Shown here: positions 11,301 to 22,481 of the stretch, piece after piece
How the letters are laid out: each line of letters opens with the position of its first letter
How positions within the stretch are numbered: the stretch's first letter is position 1
Assembly: GCA_039654915.1 (NCBI GenBank)
Contig: CM077598.1
Location: forward strand, 67,546,041 to 67,610,040
Length of the DNA stretch: 64,000 nt
Source: Aquilaria yunnanensis
Lineage: Eukaryota > Streptophyta > Magnoliopsida > Malvales > Thymelaeaceae
Direction: 5' to 3'
The notes under the pieces: generated by a model
Told to the model about the DNA's origin: nothing
The model's database searches: none
What the model saw: the letters and a program-made list of their open reading frames with translations, nothing else
Made by a program: the position numbers and the translations under genes

Positions 11301-11899
11301 TCAGTTTTTTTACCTCATAACTTGATTTTGGAAGTTTATCTCCCTCAGGTAAAGTTTCCCTTAATGTGTCCAATAGCTCTTTAAAGGATTTATTGCTCCA
11401 TTTATACATGCACTTCTTGTGGAAAAGATCTAAAATAAAGGATAATCTGCTGTGCTTCTGGCATCCTTTAAATAGCTCTTTATCAGTTTCTTTCAACAAC
11501 TCATAAAATTTGAATGCTTCTTCATTCAACTCTACCATGTTTGGTTCAAAATTATGATCATCATCCCTGGGGACGCCACTTTCGAAATTACTATGCCCTG
11601 TAAACACATCCTCCATAAATTCACGTAAGTGGAATTGTCATTGTAGTCCATTTTCACAATCAACTGTTCTTGTTACTTGTGTGCTAAAAACATCATCTTC
11701 CCCATGGGGATCCCAATAAGTATAACTTGGAGAAAACCCATGATCTAATAGTAACTTGCACCAAGTTAACACACTTTTTACAAGGGCATGGTAGTATACC
11801 ATCTCTTGAAGACTTACAAGCAAACTCCAAAAAGCTTGCAACTCCTTGTAAGTACGTTGCACTTACTCTGTTAGACTCCTGTATCCAACTTTTGTCCAT
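8337..11899 (-). pseudogene. CACTA transposase, Tnp2-type, disrupted
   Basis: The protein would bind the element ends and catalyse cut-and-paste transposition in the nucleus. From the N-terminus: MDKSWI start at 11899 with a transposase-associated domain (CPCKKC zinc ligands), a one-base frame change near 11710, then the Tnp2 region with a CX3C..CLIC zinc motif (about 11616-11143) and NPFQMMNNTYSIWP. A TGA stop lies at about 10775-10777. The Tnp2 core continues to a DUF4218-like part (LLPVAIRGL, FFTIMVHLVVHL, MYPIER), and after short introns a DUF4216-like C-terminus (8966-8337; FKCDWVD, PVFYVEDP). A 90-bp GT..AG intron at 9582-9671 follows MYPIER and happens to be open in frame. Two more introns fit at about 9200-9268 and 8985-9066. 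One frameshift and one stop make it inactive unless they are sequencing errors. Confidence 0.85.
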
Positions 11900-14800
11900 C
11901 CAAATGATTCTATCACCTGCACATAATTCAAAGGATATAATCAGTCATAACTAGTATAGATGCTTCAGTTATTTATACTATTAGAAACCTGAAAAGTGGA
12001 TAACATTTTTGTTTTTAAAAGTGGATAGTTGTATGTAGTTAGAGAAAGGAACCTAGAGTGAACCTGTGGCAAATTTGTATTATACATATTTGAAATCTGT
12101 AGCTTTTGGTATGGACTGTTAGCAATGCATGTATCTTTGTGCTTTCATGTTAGCTCTGCTATCATCAAAACCTAGTTAATTTGTGTTGTTCTTCTGAAAT
12201 TATTGAATAAATCTGCTTCATAATGGCTGACATGATTTTTTTCTTTCTGCAGAAGGAAGGCTTGGTGGTTAAACTTCTTTGACTAGCTATTTGACTTTTT
12301 GTTTTATATTGTATCATGTTCTGAGACTTTGTGTGTAAGTTTTTGAACTTGTTTATAACTTGTTTGAACCAATTTCTTGGTGAAACAGTGGATTTCTAAG
12401 GGAAAATGTAGACTTCCAATTTTCTGTAGGTTTGGAAACGAATTGTGGGGGTTTGGGTGACCAAGCACGAGTTTAAAGCATAAAGTTGCTGGGTTTAGTT
12501 TCCAACAAGTCTTGTTTTGATTAAAAACTCATGCCTGCTGAATTACTGTAGCTTTTGGAACTCAATTTCAGCTGTAGTTTTTAATGTCACATGGTTATTC
12601 ATCAGAATGTCTCAAACTTTCTTAACAAATAGGTTGTTTTGATTGTTCAGAACATATCTAAAAGCATTGGCCATTGTCCACTCAAGAGAAATTACTACTA
12701 AAGTTCTGGAACCAGGATTGTCTTAAATGGTCAAAGGTGGGGTTGATTTTTTGTTGTTCAGTGTGTCTCGGTTTGAATCTTTGCACGCAGGTTTTATTTC
12801 ATATTTGGGGTATGGTATGAGTGTTTTTGAAAATAAAGGGCCAATATATATAAGTCTGGTGTATTTATTATGGTTCTGCAGGCATTCGACGGAATTGAGA
12901 TCAAAGAACAATTTTATGCATGTCTTGTAAATTCTATTGTAAACCTTGCATACGAGTTACTTTTGGTGTTTAAGGTTATTAGATTTGTTCAGGAATTCTA
13001 GAGGTAAATTAGACTAATGCCCCTTAAAAATTGATATGCTACTGTTTCGAAATGTTCTTCAGTTCTTATATACAATGGTTGTGTTGTGTATGTGTGCTTG
13101 ATTTTCGAAAGCTAAGCTGCCTCAATTATGAGTGAGGATAGCGAGTGTGATTATGTAAAGTCACAACCAAGGTAAAGCTATGACAATAAACAGCCTTGTA
13201 CAATTTTGATGCAATTCTTTTACTGTTCAAAGTCCAACTTTACCTATATTTATAATCTCATACTAGTTTTTCTAATGCATGCAGGCTTAGCTACAAGAAG
13301 ATTAGTGGACTTGTTGTAAGATTGATAGGAAGTATATAAGTAACAATCAAGTGCAGCTATAGTTGTGTTAGTTAGTATAGTTATACTTGGTGGCGTTGAG
13401 GATGAAATATCCATGTAATCTAAATCTTAGAAATTTCATACGCATCATATTGTACAACATCAAATTGAATTGAATTCTATATTTGCACCGTTTCATTAAT
13501 AACTAAGGTTTTGTTTTTTCCAGAGTTTAATACTGATTTGAAGTTCAGCTCAGCCTATGATTGCGACCTACAGGGCATCAAGACAGGATTCTAATGTCGC
13601 AGAAGACGTCTATTTATAGAACATGATGATGAAGAACAGCCATGAAGTGTTAGAGCATTAGAGCCCCATTATCAGTGTCGGTTCAATTGATTCGTTGGAA
13701 TTGGGTAAAATGGGTTATTCCATGTTGTAGAACGGAATATGTTTTCATAAAATCAGTTCAAAGGAGATTATCGCCAAAACTAACTCTGTAGAAGAGAAGT
13801 GTTTAACAACAAAATTTCAGGTGGCTTTATATCAGGCAGTCGATAAGGATGAAGATTATCTGTTAGTAGAATGTCAGGTAACAAAATAGTCATGTGATGC
13901 AATCTATAAATGATGGAATATCATTTTGTTCGAGGGCATCTAGGAAAACAAACCTTTTGCTTTTCATCAATTGATCCGCAAATCCAAATATTGGGAAGGT
14001 TTGGAAAGCTATGGTGTTGGCCGATCTTGAAGAGAAGAAAGAAGCTGACAATAGTAATGAAAGCTTAAATGTTGCAAATGCCTCATCCTCCCGTGCAAGC
14101 TTTTTCATGCATGATCACCAAAAGAGAGAAATCATTTCAACTGGAATAGAGATGTATTGTTGCAAATGTTTTTAAGATGTGAATCTTGTTTCATGCCAAT
14201 ATGTTTTCTTGTTAATGTATAACTTGCAGTTTCAAAACAAATAACAAAGATAATGTGTTTGCATGATTTTCTCAACCACTTGATTTTTTTTTTATTCTGA
14301 ATATCTAATTTTCAATTTCAACAAATAACTAATTATCTTTATTGTCTCATAACAGATTTTGTGAAAAAAACTAAACATATATCTTTAAAATTTTTTCTCA
14401 TTCAATTTTGAAAGTTGTTATGTATATCACATAGAGTGCTAGTGTATTAAACTATTCCATCAATTACAAGATGGGCTTGTTGGCGGAGACAATGTGTTGC
14501 TCCCTTTGTACTATTTCATCTTTGATTAGACCTGTATTATATCACATGTTAATGGAACTTAAAATAAATATGTCAATTTGGAGAGTTTGTGACAGTTATT
14601 GCTATATCCAAATCCTTCCAAATGTATGTTAACTAGCCCTACAGGTAGCGAGTGCCACTTGCTTACTCATTTGTAGTAAATTCAAAAAATTAAAACTTAT
14701 TCAAATCAATGCTATTAGTTGGTATTTTTTTTTTCTAAACACCTTTCCCTCTCTATATGTTCTTTAGAATTTCTCAAAGCTTCTATGTAGTGTGATTATT

Positions 14801-14906
14801 TAAAGAGTTTATTCAAAATATTATAATTGTCTTATATGCCCTTTATCCTTTACGTATATATTATTACATTTGATTAGGTATCATAATTCATAACAATAAT
14901 ATAAAT

Positions 14907-14976
14907 TATTATTATTATTAGTATTAGTATTAGTATTATTATTACTACAACCACCACCACCACCACTACTACTATA
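14907..14976. repeat. Compound trinucleotide microsatellite
   Basis: ATT/AGT units pass into a run of ACC and ACT units. Confidence 0.85.
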
Positions 14977-15054
14977 CATATCACGTGCGTATATTTAAAA
15001 ATCACTAAATTACATTTTAACACAAATTAAAAATTGAACTTACATTAACAAATG

Positions 15055-15082
15055 TATATATATATATATATATACACACACA
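15055..15082. repeat. (TA)n(CA)n microsatellite
   Basis: Ten TA units followed by four CA units. Confidence 0.9.
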
Positions 15083-15221
15083 ATGAGTCATTGTTACTTG
15101 TAAACTAAATTGGTTGCAACTGTCCTTACACTTAAAGTGATTTTTACTAGCACATAAACACATGTCACAAAAAATATAATTTATTATGACAGTTACATGA
15201 AGTGTCATTTAACTGTTGCGT

Positions 15222-15279
15222 TACAGATTTATTGTGACATTTTTTAAAAATGTCACTAAAACTACTTTTTGTTGTAGTG
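15222..15279 (-). repeat. CACTA right terminus with subterminal motifs
   Basis: Terminus CACTACAACAAAAAGTAG on the minus strand, preceded inward by TGTCAC-type motifs in both orientations (15231-15240 and 15251-15256). These are the presumed transposase binding sites. Confidence 0.75.
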
Positions 15280-15367
15280 CGCCGCAAAAGAGAGGGAAGA
15301 GCTCGAAAATAGATGAGAGCAAGGCAGAAGCAAAAGAGAGCAAGCGAGGGTTATGATGGAAGGAAGG

Positions 15368-15375
15368 TTTATATA
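15368..15375 (-). promoter_or_regulatory. TATA box of the antisense accessory gene (TatH)
   Basis: TATATAAA on the minus strand, 400 bp inside the 3' LTR. The transcript would run leftward, but the CACTA element cuts in 89 bp downstream. Confidence 0.5.
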
Positions 15376-15759
15376 GACCGAAGAAGGGTAGCCAAATCGT
15401 CGTCATAACTGCTCTGCGAAGCCGAACCGTTGTCAAAATTACTTCTCAAAGGTGAAAAGACGCGGCTGGCGTAACCGGCGCGAGCACCCCCAATCGTCGC
15501 ATGCCACGTGTTATCCAATGCGAGAAACGAGGACACGCTTTCTTACACAATGAAAACCCAGGCATGCTTATCCAAGCTGACACTCCCGGTTACGAGATGC
15601 GACGGTCCACTGACCTGCAGCAAAAAAAGTAAAAATGAAGAGACTACGCACCTCAAGAACACCAAGGGACTGACCAAAGGACAAGCAGTGACGTCGCACC
15701 TTGAGTCTTGAAAGGTGCCCCCAGAAAGTCTACAAGCCGAAGTCTCCACTTTGACTTTT

Positions 15760-15775
15760 CGGTGGGGGGGGCATT
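15760..15775 (+). other. TatH polypurine tract
   Basis: CGGTGGGGGGGGCATT directly before the LTR start TGATAGC. Confidence 0.7.
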
Positions 15776-16647
15776 TGATAGCTGAAGTGCTATCACCCTT
15801 TAAACCTATAAGCTCGGGCAAAGCGGCACACTCGGAAAGTCGAGCGTCACCCGCAAAGAGTACAAGCACCAACCTCGGAGAAAGGAAGTCTGACGCCTTG
15901 GACAGCCAACCTAAGTATTCCACCAACGCCCCGAGGAATGATAGTACCGACCTCGGGAACATGGTGCATCACTCCCACGGCAAGGCAACCGAACCAGCCT
16001 CGGAGGAGAAAGACCCGCCATCTACGGCAGGAGAGAACGTGCCCGAAGGAGGAGCTTCGGTGCCAAGGGGACTCCTGGATTCCTAAGACGAATTCGGAAA
16101 AAAGGCCCCTATTCCGAAGAGCTCCCTTCTATCAAAGAAACCTCTGGTGCACAGCAGAAACAATTAAGGAGCCTCTGACATGTCGCCCTCGTACACAACA
16201 CGTCGCCCTCAAATGTGCTCTGGCACGTCGCCACCGTGCACGTCCTGTCAAGCAAGCCTACTCTGGTCTTGGCCCCTGACCCGAGCATCTTGCAGTCGGC
16301 TAGAGGCCCCCACGCCCAAGGGTACAGGTTACATCCAACCGAACACGTGTCATAATCTGAACAGGTCACATCCTCTTATATATATTAAGCAAGTGGCCTC
16401 AATAAGGGGGACGGACGCTAAAAAAGGGGAAGAATCTCTATGCCCCTTACTTACCTTTCGCCTTCAAACACTGAACTAGGCGTCGGAGGCTCCTCCCCGG
16501 AAAAATACTCCGGGGACCTCCTAACCTTTATTCTTTGAGTGTTTCAGGTGGTCTCCCCTAGGAAATCTTCCTTCCGGACGTTCCTCCCTCACCGGAAGTC
16601 CCTCCTAGTCTCCCCATGTCATATAGTAAAGATGCTGATGGGCATCA
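15776..16647 (+). repeat. TatH 3' LTR (872 bp)
   Basis: TGATAGCT to GGGCATCA. Stems at both ends: GATAGC 15777-15782 with GCTATC 15789-15794, and GATGC 16631-16635 with GCATC 16642-16646. An AT-rich TATATATATT segment lies at 16378-16387. It is closest to the TatA LTR, with which it shares the GATGC/GCATC end. Confidence 0.8.
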
Positions 16648-18439
16648 TCGTTCATGTTCTGATGAAGACTGTGAATGTACCAAAATGTCATTGATGAATA
16701 CTTCAACAAACTGATCCAAAAATTGTTTAAAGATCCGATTGATAGCTTCCATGAATACTGGTGGAGCATTCGTTACATCGAAAGGCATAACTGTATATTC
16801 ATAGTGTCCATACCTTGTCCTAAAGGCAGTTTTTGGGATTTCTTCCTCCATAACTCTATTCTGAAAGTATCCAGACCAGAGGTCAATCCTAGAAAACACT
16901 TTCACTCCCCTAAGATTGTCAAACAGATCATCAATTCTAGGAAGTGGATACTTATTCTTGATTGTTACTACATTCAACTTTCTATAGACGATGCACAATC
17001 TAAAAGTTCCATCTTTTTTCTTCACAAAACAACACCGAAGCTCCCTACGGTGATACACTAGGCCTTATAAAGCCTTTCTCTAGCAGTTCCTCTAACTGCT
17101 TCTTTAGCTCATCCATCTTAGGAACTGACATCCTATAAGTTGGTATTGAAATAGGTTCAACCTAAGGTTGAAGATGAATTGCAAACTCAGTATGCCTCTT
17201 GGGTGGTAACCCAGGCAATTCTATTAGAAACACTTCAGGAAACTGATTGGCTATAGGAATCTTCCCAAGTTCCTCATCTATGGCCACCTCATTCAATGAA
17301 TAATACTATTCTTCACCAATTATGGAGATGGTATCCATGAGTCTAAGATGTAAACTTTTAGCACTAGATGCTAATCCTCTTGTGCAAGTCACTCTAGCTC
17401 ACTGAGCATCAGTAATGTCGACTGAGTGATTCGCACAATCAATTTGTGCCTTATGCTAACTTAGCCAATCCATTCGCAACACTAGGTCATAAGACCTCAA
17501 TTCTATCACCCATTACTCACAACAAAAATCATGGTCACCTAACAGCAAGGGATACCTAGTAACCACTTCATTGGTCACACAATAAAACTCCTCCCTATAG
17601 TTCTGATGAGTCTTAACTCACCAAAGATTTCTCGTCGCAATTTAAACTTATCTACCAAGGCAGATGATATTACTAAAAGTGTAGCTCCTGTATCAAAAAG
17701 CACTCTAACACTACCATCCTGAAAAGTAAAGTTACCTCGAACGGTGGCTGGTTCTTTGGTCACCTGAATCACTAAGGTGAAAACCCTCGGCTCTACTGCT
17801 ACTGCGGCTACACCAGGTTGATTTCCTGTGGCAGAGGGTGCAGGGGGTAAATTCTTGGGCAGACCTAGCAACGGTCAAGCCTTTGGGCAGTCTCTCATCC
17901 AATGTCCTTTCTGACCAAAGATATTGCAAATATCAGTCCCCAAAGTACATGGTCTTCCACCATGAAACCGTCTACACTTAGGAGCTAAGCTCATCTTCCT
18001 TTTCTTAAATGAACCTTGGCTTTCAACCATCAGTTGCTTTTCGGCACTCTTTCCTAGGTTGGCTGGTCCAACGTCCACCTTTTTGCTAGGTGTCCTCGAA
18101 TCGGCAAATTGCCATTCTAAGGCTAATGCCTTCCGAACTACTTGGCGATGGCTCCTAATATCTACTATTGCCATATACCTCTGAAGCATGGGTTTTAAAC
18201 CTTGGAAGAACTTCTTAGCCTTCAACTCATCATTACCAACCATGTAAGGAGCATACCGAATGAGTGAATTGTAGCGCTACTCATACTCTCGCACAGACAT
18301 TTCTTCTTGTACCAAATTCTTAAACTGAATCCTCCTTTGGTCTTGTGCAGCTTCACTAATATATTCCAATCGAAACTTCTTCTCAAAATCTAACCACTTG
18401 AGCACCTTTTTCTTATGCTCTGGTTGGGTACCATTGCTT
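16648..18439 (-). pseudogene. Gypsy fragment G: gag, protease, RT (truncated)
   Basis: A minus-strand Ty3/gypsy polyprotein. From 18439 down: a retrotransposon gag domain (FQGLKPMLQRY), then a damaged zinc knuckle in which CNIFGQKGHWMRDC lacks the second cysteine (about 17925-17885). Next an aspartic protease with VLFDTGATLLVIS (about 17700-17660), and RT from about 17060 with [28 protein letters not shown] and FINDILVHS at about 16690, so the catalytic YVDD-type motif is FIND. Several stops break the frame. The RT is cut at 16647 by the TatH LTR. The gag end at about 18440 is joined directly to TatE, so the N-terminus and 5' LTR are missing. The type of RT resembles the chromodomain lineage, but no chromodomain is present here. 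Confidence 0.8.
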
Positions 18440-19056
18440 GTTTAGAAAGATGGGTCTCCAGTGAAGTTTCCACATGATGACCCTTTCTTAATCATGGTAA
18501 GGAAAGGAAACTAGGATGTCAAGATGATGCTCATTGATAATGGGTCGAATGCTGACATTTCATTCTCCCATTTGTTGCCAAACTTGGGTATTTCCAAGGG
18601 TGATCTTAAACCTGTTACCTCACCTACCTTCACCATTGGTCCCTCAAAACTCCCAATACTTGGGTGGATTGATCTACCCCTAATGCTAAGTGGCACCTCG
18701 GTCCAAACCAAGGAAGAACTCTTTGGTTTCACTATGACAAGGTTCATCATCATGGATGTCCTATCTTCATATAATGCCATCATTGAAAGGCAGATGTAGG
18801 GCAATCTTCACATTCAGCCAGAAGTTAAATACCTAACTATCACGTTCGGGACAAAGGAGGGTGATGTAGAAATACTCATCGATCAAGCTGAAGTAAGAAA
18901 AGTTTTTATTAAAGCTAGACAGAGCCCGGTGAAGGTTCATATATAGACTCTGCCAAAGAAGAGCGTGTCTGGCAAAGATGATATAGAAAGTGAAAAGTGT
19001 AATCTTGAAAAAATAGAAATAGAGAATGTCAAACTTGTCCCTGGCAGAAGTACCCA
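18440..19056 (+). pseudogene. TatE protease region, 5' fragment
   Basis: Aligns with the TatB protease (61950 down to 61400): HDDP, then LIDNGSNADISF with an Asp-Asn-Gly-Ser active-site motif, LPILGWIDLPLM, FIIMDV, YNAII and finally LVPGRSTH. In-frame stops include TAG for the Trp of GNW at 18508-18516, and one before GNLH at about 18799. It breaks at 19056 where an F1 LTR begins. TatE continues only at 33142 with RNase H, so the whole RT is missing between the two parts. Confidence 0.8.
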
Positions 19057-19414
19057 TGTTACCACCACACAAAAATGGGAGAATTACAAGTGTGGCATAA
19101 TGGTCAAAAAGCCATTATATTGTGTAATTCTCTTCATAGTGATTGAAGTGTGAGGGGTAAAAGGTATAATAAACACCTTCTTAAAAGTGTTCCAAGTTGG
19201 TAACTTGGCCCCCAAAGAAAAGCCTTAAGGATTTCTTGTTTGTCAGGCAACAAATGGACTTTTTTGTAAGCTTTTAGAAATTCAGGCACTCAATTGAAAA
19301 ACTCCCAAGAAAGAGATTTGGAGAGTTATGGGAAGGATATGAATGGTATAATGGTGCTATTGGAAGACCAAATTGCTCATGGAAGACAACTTTGGACAAA
19401 GGAAACATTAAAGG
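19057..19414 (+). repeat. F1 LTR, first 358 bp (F1a 5' LTR)
   Basis: Starts TGTTACCACCACAC and matches the LTR starts at 22482 and 30653. It is interrupted at 19415 by the F2 LTR; the bases before that point are AAAGG. Confidence 0.75.
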
Positions 19415-21867
19415 TGTTATGGACCTCCTAGTAGCAGGCACTCCTGAGGAAGGTAAAGTGTTCTAAATTAAGTTTGGAACCTAATTTCAAGTTTACATAG
19501 TAAGAATAGAGAAGTTTAGCAAAGTTCACTAAGTTCCGAAGAAGATAAGGCACTAAATGAGGTTCAGGGGAAAAATGGTAATTTTGCGTCCTGAATAGCT
19601 GGGCGTGGTCCCGAGTGGTTAAAATGAGTTTTTATAACTTAACTTTCAACCATAACCCAAACTTGGAAGAAATAAACAAGAATTTAATCAAGCATAACTA
19701 AGTACCAAAAGATGGGGGTTTAATTGTATTAAGCTTAATACTTTGGTGGCTTGGAGGTTAAGTGAGGGTTTAAGAAGGGGAAAGTGAGGCTATGGCTACC
19801 ATAACCTTGTTTCCAGCCTTCTTACTCCCATTTTGCTCTTAATTCAACCTTGGAATCAAGATTTCTTGGTGCCAAGAAGAGTTCTCAAGAGTATATAAGC
19901 TAGGAGGAGCTTATTTTAAGCATTAAACCATTGTTTGGAGCTTGGAAGTGTGTTTTCTCACATCCCCTACTTTTGATATGAGGTAACCAATGTGTTCTTG
20001 ATTGAACTCATGTTACTTGGTTAGTTTGCAGCTTGGGTTTTGGTTAGGAAGCAAGGTTTTGATGATTGGTGTCTATGTTTTTGTTTGGAAGTTAGGTGAT
20101 ACATTGGTGAGCTTAGTTGATTGGAAAAGAGGTTGATTCTTGCTTGTTACTTGGAGTTGAGGTAAGGGAGTTATGACTTGAAGACCAATTAATGCTATTG
20201 ACATGAGTTTGCTTGAAGAATTTGAGTGATTCCAGCAATAGCATTAGTTAGAGGATTTGGTTGAATTGTGGTGGACTAAGAGGTTTGAGAGGATTTGGAT
20301 GATGTTATAAGACATCATAGATTGGCTTGTGATAGTTGGTTATGTTCTATGCAACATGGTCTATGTGTGTGTGAAACTTGGAGGCTTTCCAAGCATGTTT
20401 ACTATGTTTGCTAAGTGTCCAAAATTCATAGCAGTAAAATGCGTGCCAATTCTGCAGATTCACAGATTGGCGATGTGTCACCAATTTCGTTCACTAGTTC
20501 ATGACACATCACTAGTTGTTCAAATGTGGTCCGAATGTTACCAACTGTGGCAATGCATCACGAACAATTGGCAATGCGTCGCCACAGGCAAGATGGCAGA
20601 ATTTCTCACATTTTGCTAGGGTGATCGAGGTGAGACCTAAAGGGGTTCTTAGGGTGCCTTGGGGCCTAAGTATGTCGGGGGTACTCCAAGACTTCTGAAA
20701 GTCCCTCAAGACTTAAGCGTTTCCTTAAGGTTTGAAAGATTTTGTGGTTGCTTGCGCCATAAGCAAGGAAACTAGTTGCAAATGAGCATTACTAAGTACC
20801 ATTAGTTGAGGTGAAAGGTTTAGAACCCTTGGCGACCTAGCTGTGCTGTAGCCACGAGGTTGCAAAGTGAAACCTTAGTGCATGTAGTCTACAAGGTCCA
20901 ACTAACCTAGTCTACAATAGCCCATCATAATTCCCCTGCATAACATACTAAGGGAGAGGTTCAATTGGTGATTTATCATTAGTTTGGCTGGCAAGCGTAG
21001 GTTGCTAGTAGGTTAGGCAATGCCTTGTAGTTTAAGGACAAGGATGAGGAGAGGTCTCAAGGGACCTAAATATATGCATATATTAGACCCTCAGGCTGTA
21101 TGAGCTCATAGCAGGTTACATATGTTATCATATGTCGTGTCCTTAGTAATTTTTTTCCAGGTACACTGAAGACCCCTTATTAAGAATGTTATGTTCTCAC
21201 TCCCTAGTTATGTTGTGCAGATTCAAAAGTTATTGGATCGGGTAACCGTTGAGGGCTATTGCAGTAGTGGCTTTTTGTGCACAGGTATTGCACTTTAGAA
21301 TCCTTGTGATTTTAGTCTACATGAGTGTGCTTGAGTAGTTTGTTGGTTAAGTAACAATACTAATTAGAGTATTCCTTTGGCTGCAAAGCCTGGTAGCACT
21401 TGGACAAAGGGTTTTTGAGACTCGCCACTGTGATTCACATCCAAGGTGGGAGTTAGTTAAATAAGATCTCAGTAGAGGCTTGTAAATATGTAGTACTCTA
21501 GTTGCCTCCATAGTCTATGTTATGAAGAGCCCTACACTCTAGGGTTGCTCTTGGGTGAGGGCATTAGTCTACTCTATGTATGAATGCTCCCACGAGTTGT
21601 TATGCGTAGTAAACTCACATAAATGTTGATTTTGTATGCCTTGACTATTTGTACTTATTTTCTGTAGAAATTGCTTGGCAAAGTTAATACTTTATGTTTT
21701 GATTAATCCAAGTCAAAGTATGAAGAGCATGCATCTTGCATATTCTAGGATAATCAACTAGTATCATGGGATTTTAATCTGCACACATATACAACTAGTC
21801 AATTGCATTCACCGTGAGACCTGCTCTCTCAGGGCTTCCTGGGCAAGGGCTAGGGATGGCCGTGTCA
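19415..21867 (+). repeat. F2 5' LTR, complete (2453 bp)
   Basis: TGTTATGG to GCCGTGTCA, followed after five bases by a tRNA-Met-type primer site. It matches the solo LTR at 24874-28739 in reverse orientation. No protein-coding capacity. A TATA box was not assigned. Confidence 0.8.
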
Positions 21868-21872
21868 GATTT

Positions 21873-21884
21873 TGGTATCAGAGC
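21873..21884 (+). other. F2 primer binding site
   Basis: TGGTATCAGAGC, complementary to the 3' end of initiator tRNA-Met, 6 bp after the LTR end. Confidence 0.85.
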
Positions 21885-22107
21885 TTAGAGCTCATTTCAT
21901 AGATATTGGAGGCTGAGACTGAGGTCTTGATTGGAATGTCCATGTGCTAGGAAGTTAGTACTGACCTACATCTGGGGAATGTTGTCTGGCTTTGGTTACA
22001 GATTCCTATGGTTGACACTAGGTCAAGAACTTCAAGGGGAACTAGGGAACCTGGTGAGGGGTTCTAGTGACCCAGTTGTGGCAAGGCTGGATGAGATACA
22101 TAGGTCC
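21885..22107 (+). other. F2 leader and first codons of gag
   Basis: After the primer site a short untranslated leader leads to MVDTRSRTSRGTREP, the usual start of such gag proteins, soon stopped. A short coiled-coil-like piece ending VARLDEIHRSL follows. At about 22107 the sequence jumps to the 3' end of an F1 pol, so almost the whole F2 interior is lost. Confidence 0.6.
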
Positions 22108-22481
22108 TTATGAGATCTTGTATAAAGTTGGCAAGGAGGCCTACAGGTTAGCTCTACTACCAAGCATGCCAAGTGTTCACAATATTTTTCACATCAATAT
22201 GCTTAAGAAGTGATCTATTGGACATAGATCATGCTTTTGCAGTGGAAGACATACAGTTGGAACCTAACTTGACATATAAAGAGAAACCTATAGCTATCTT
22301 AGCCAAGGATACTAGAAAGTTAAGAAACAAACTTATTTCCATGGTTAAAGTTCAGTGGTCACACCACTCTAAAAGAGAAGCAACCTGGGAAACTAAAAAA
22401 GACCTTATGGAAAGGTATCCTAAAGAATACCTGAAGCTAAAGGTTATTTTGGATGACCAAAATTTGTAAGGGGGGGAAGAT
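22108..22481 (+). pseudogene. F1a integrase tail and chromodomain-like end
   Basis: Corresponds to 30270-30652 of the second F1 copy: YEILYKVG, YRLALLP, FHINMLKK, then after a frame change EDIQLEPNLTY, RKLRNKLISMVKVQWS and EATWE, which is the chromodomain-type C-terminus of integrase in chromoviruses. It ends just before the purine tract (AAGGGGGGGAAGAT, 22468-22481) and the F1 LTR. Confidence 0.75.

Larger units (their letters stand above)
11900..15220. other. Upstream region of the CACTA element, no identified gene
   Basis: AT-rich, probably 5' non-coding part of the transposon. A few stretches look like exons next to acceptor-type T-rich/CAG signals (12235-12265, 12880-12905, 13815-13877, 13990-14110), but none gives a family I recognise. 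Whether they are captured gene exons or the second CACTA gene is open. Confidence 0.45.
8337..15279 (-). mobile_element. CACTA (En/Spm-type) DNA transposon, left end not seen
   Basis: A Tnp2-type transposase gene on the minus strand (8337-11899) is followed on its upstream side by about 3.3 kb of AT-rich sequence. That sequence ends at 15279 in a CACTA terminus: on the minus strand the end reads CACTACAACAAAAAGTAG. Subterminal copies of TGTCAC/GTGACA motifs lie within the last 150 bp, as is usual for these elements. Next to the terminus is CGC, a possible 3-bp target duplication, and then the interior of TatH. The opposite terminus was not found and is probably left of or destroyed by the TatZ insertion, so the given start is only the end of the transposase gene. 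Confidence 0.75.
15280..16647 (+). mobile_element. TatH: 3' part of a Tat-like LTR retrotransposon
   Basis: Interior 15280-15775, purine tract, then a complete 3' LTR. The interior is the reverse complement counterpart of 43690-44216 in TatA (shared promoter region, GCCACGTG-type motif, long pyrimidine leader). The CACTA terminus adjoins it at 15279, so the CACTA element appears inserted into TatH and the rest of TatH lies to the left of the window. On its right side TatH ends inside the RT of gypsy fragment G, its insertion target. Confidence 0.75.

Noticed and set aside
13890..14108. Small minus-strand ORF in the CACTA upstream region
   Set aside because: Low-complexity Ser/Phe composition and no relatives recognised; left as unassigned sequence.
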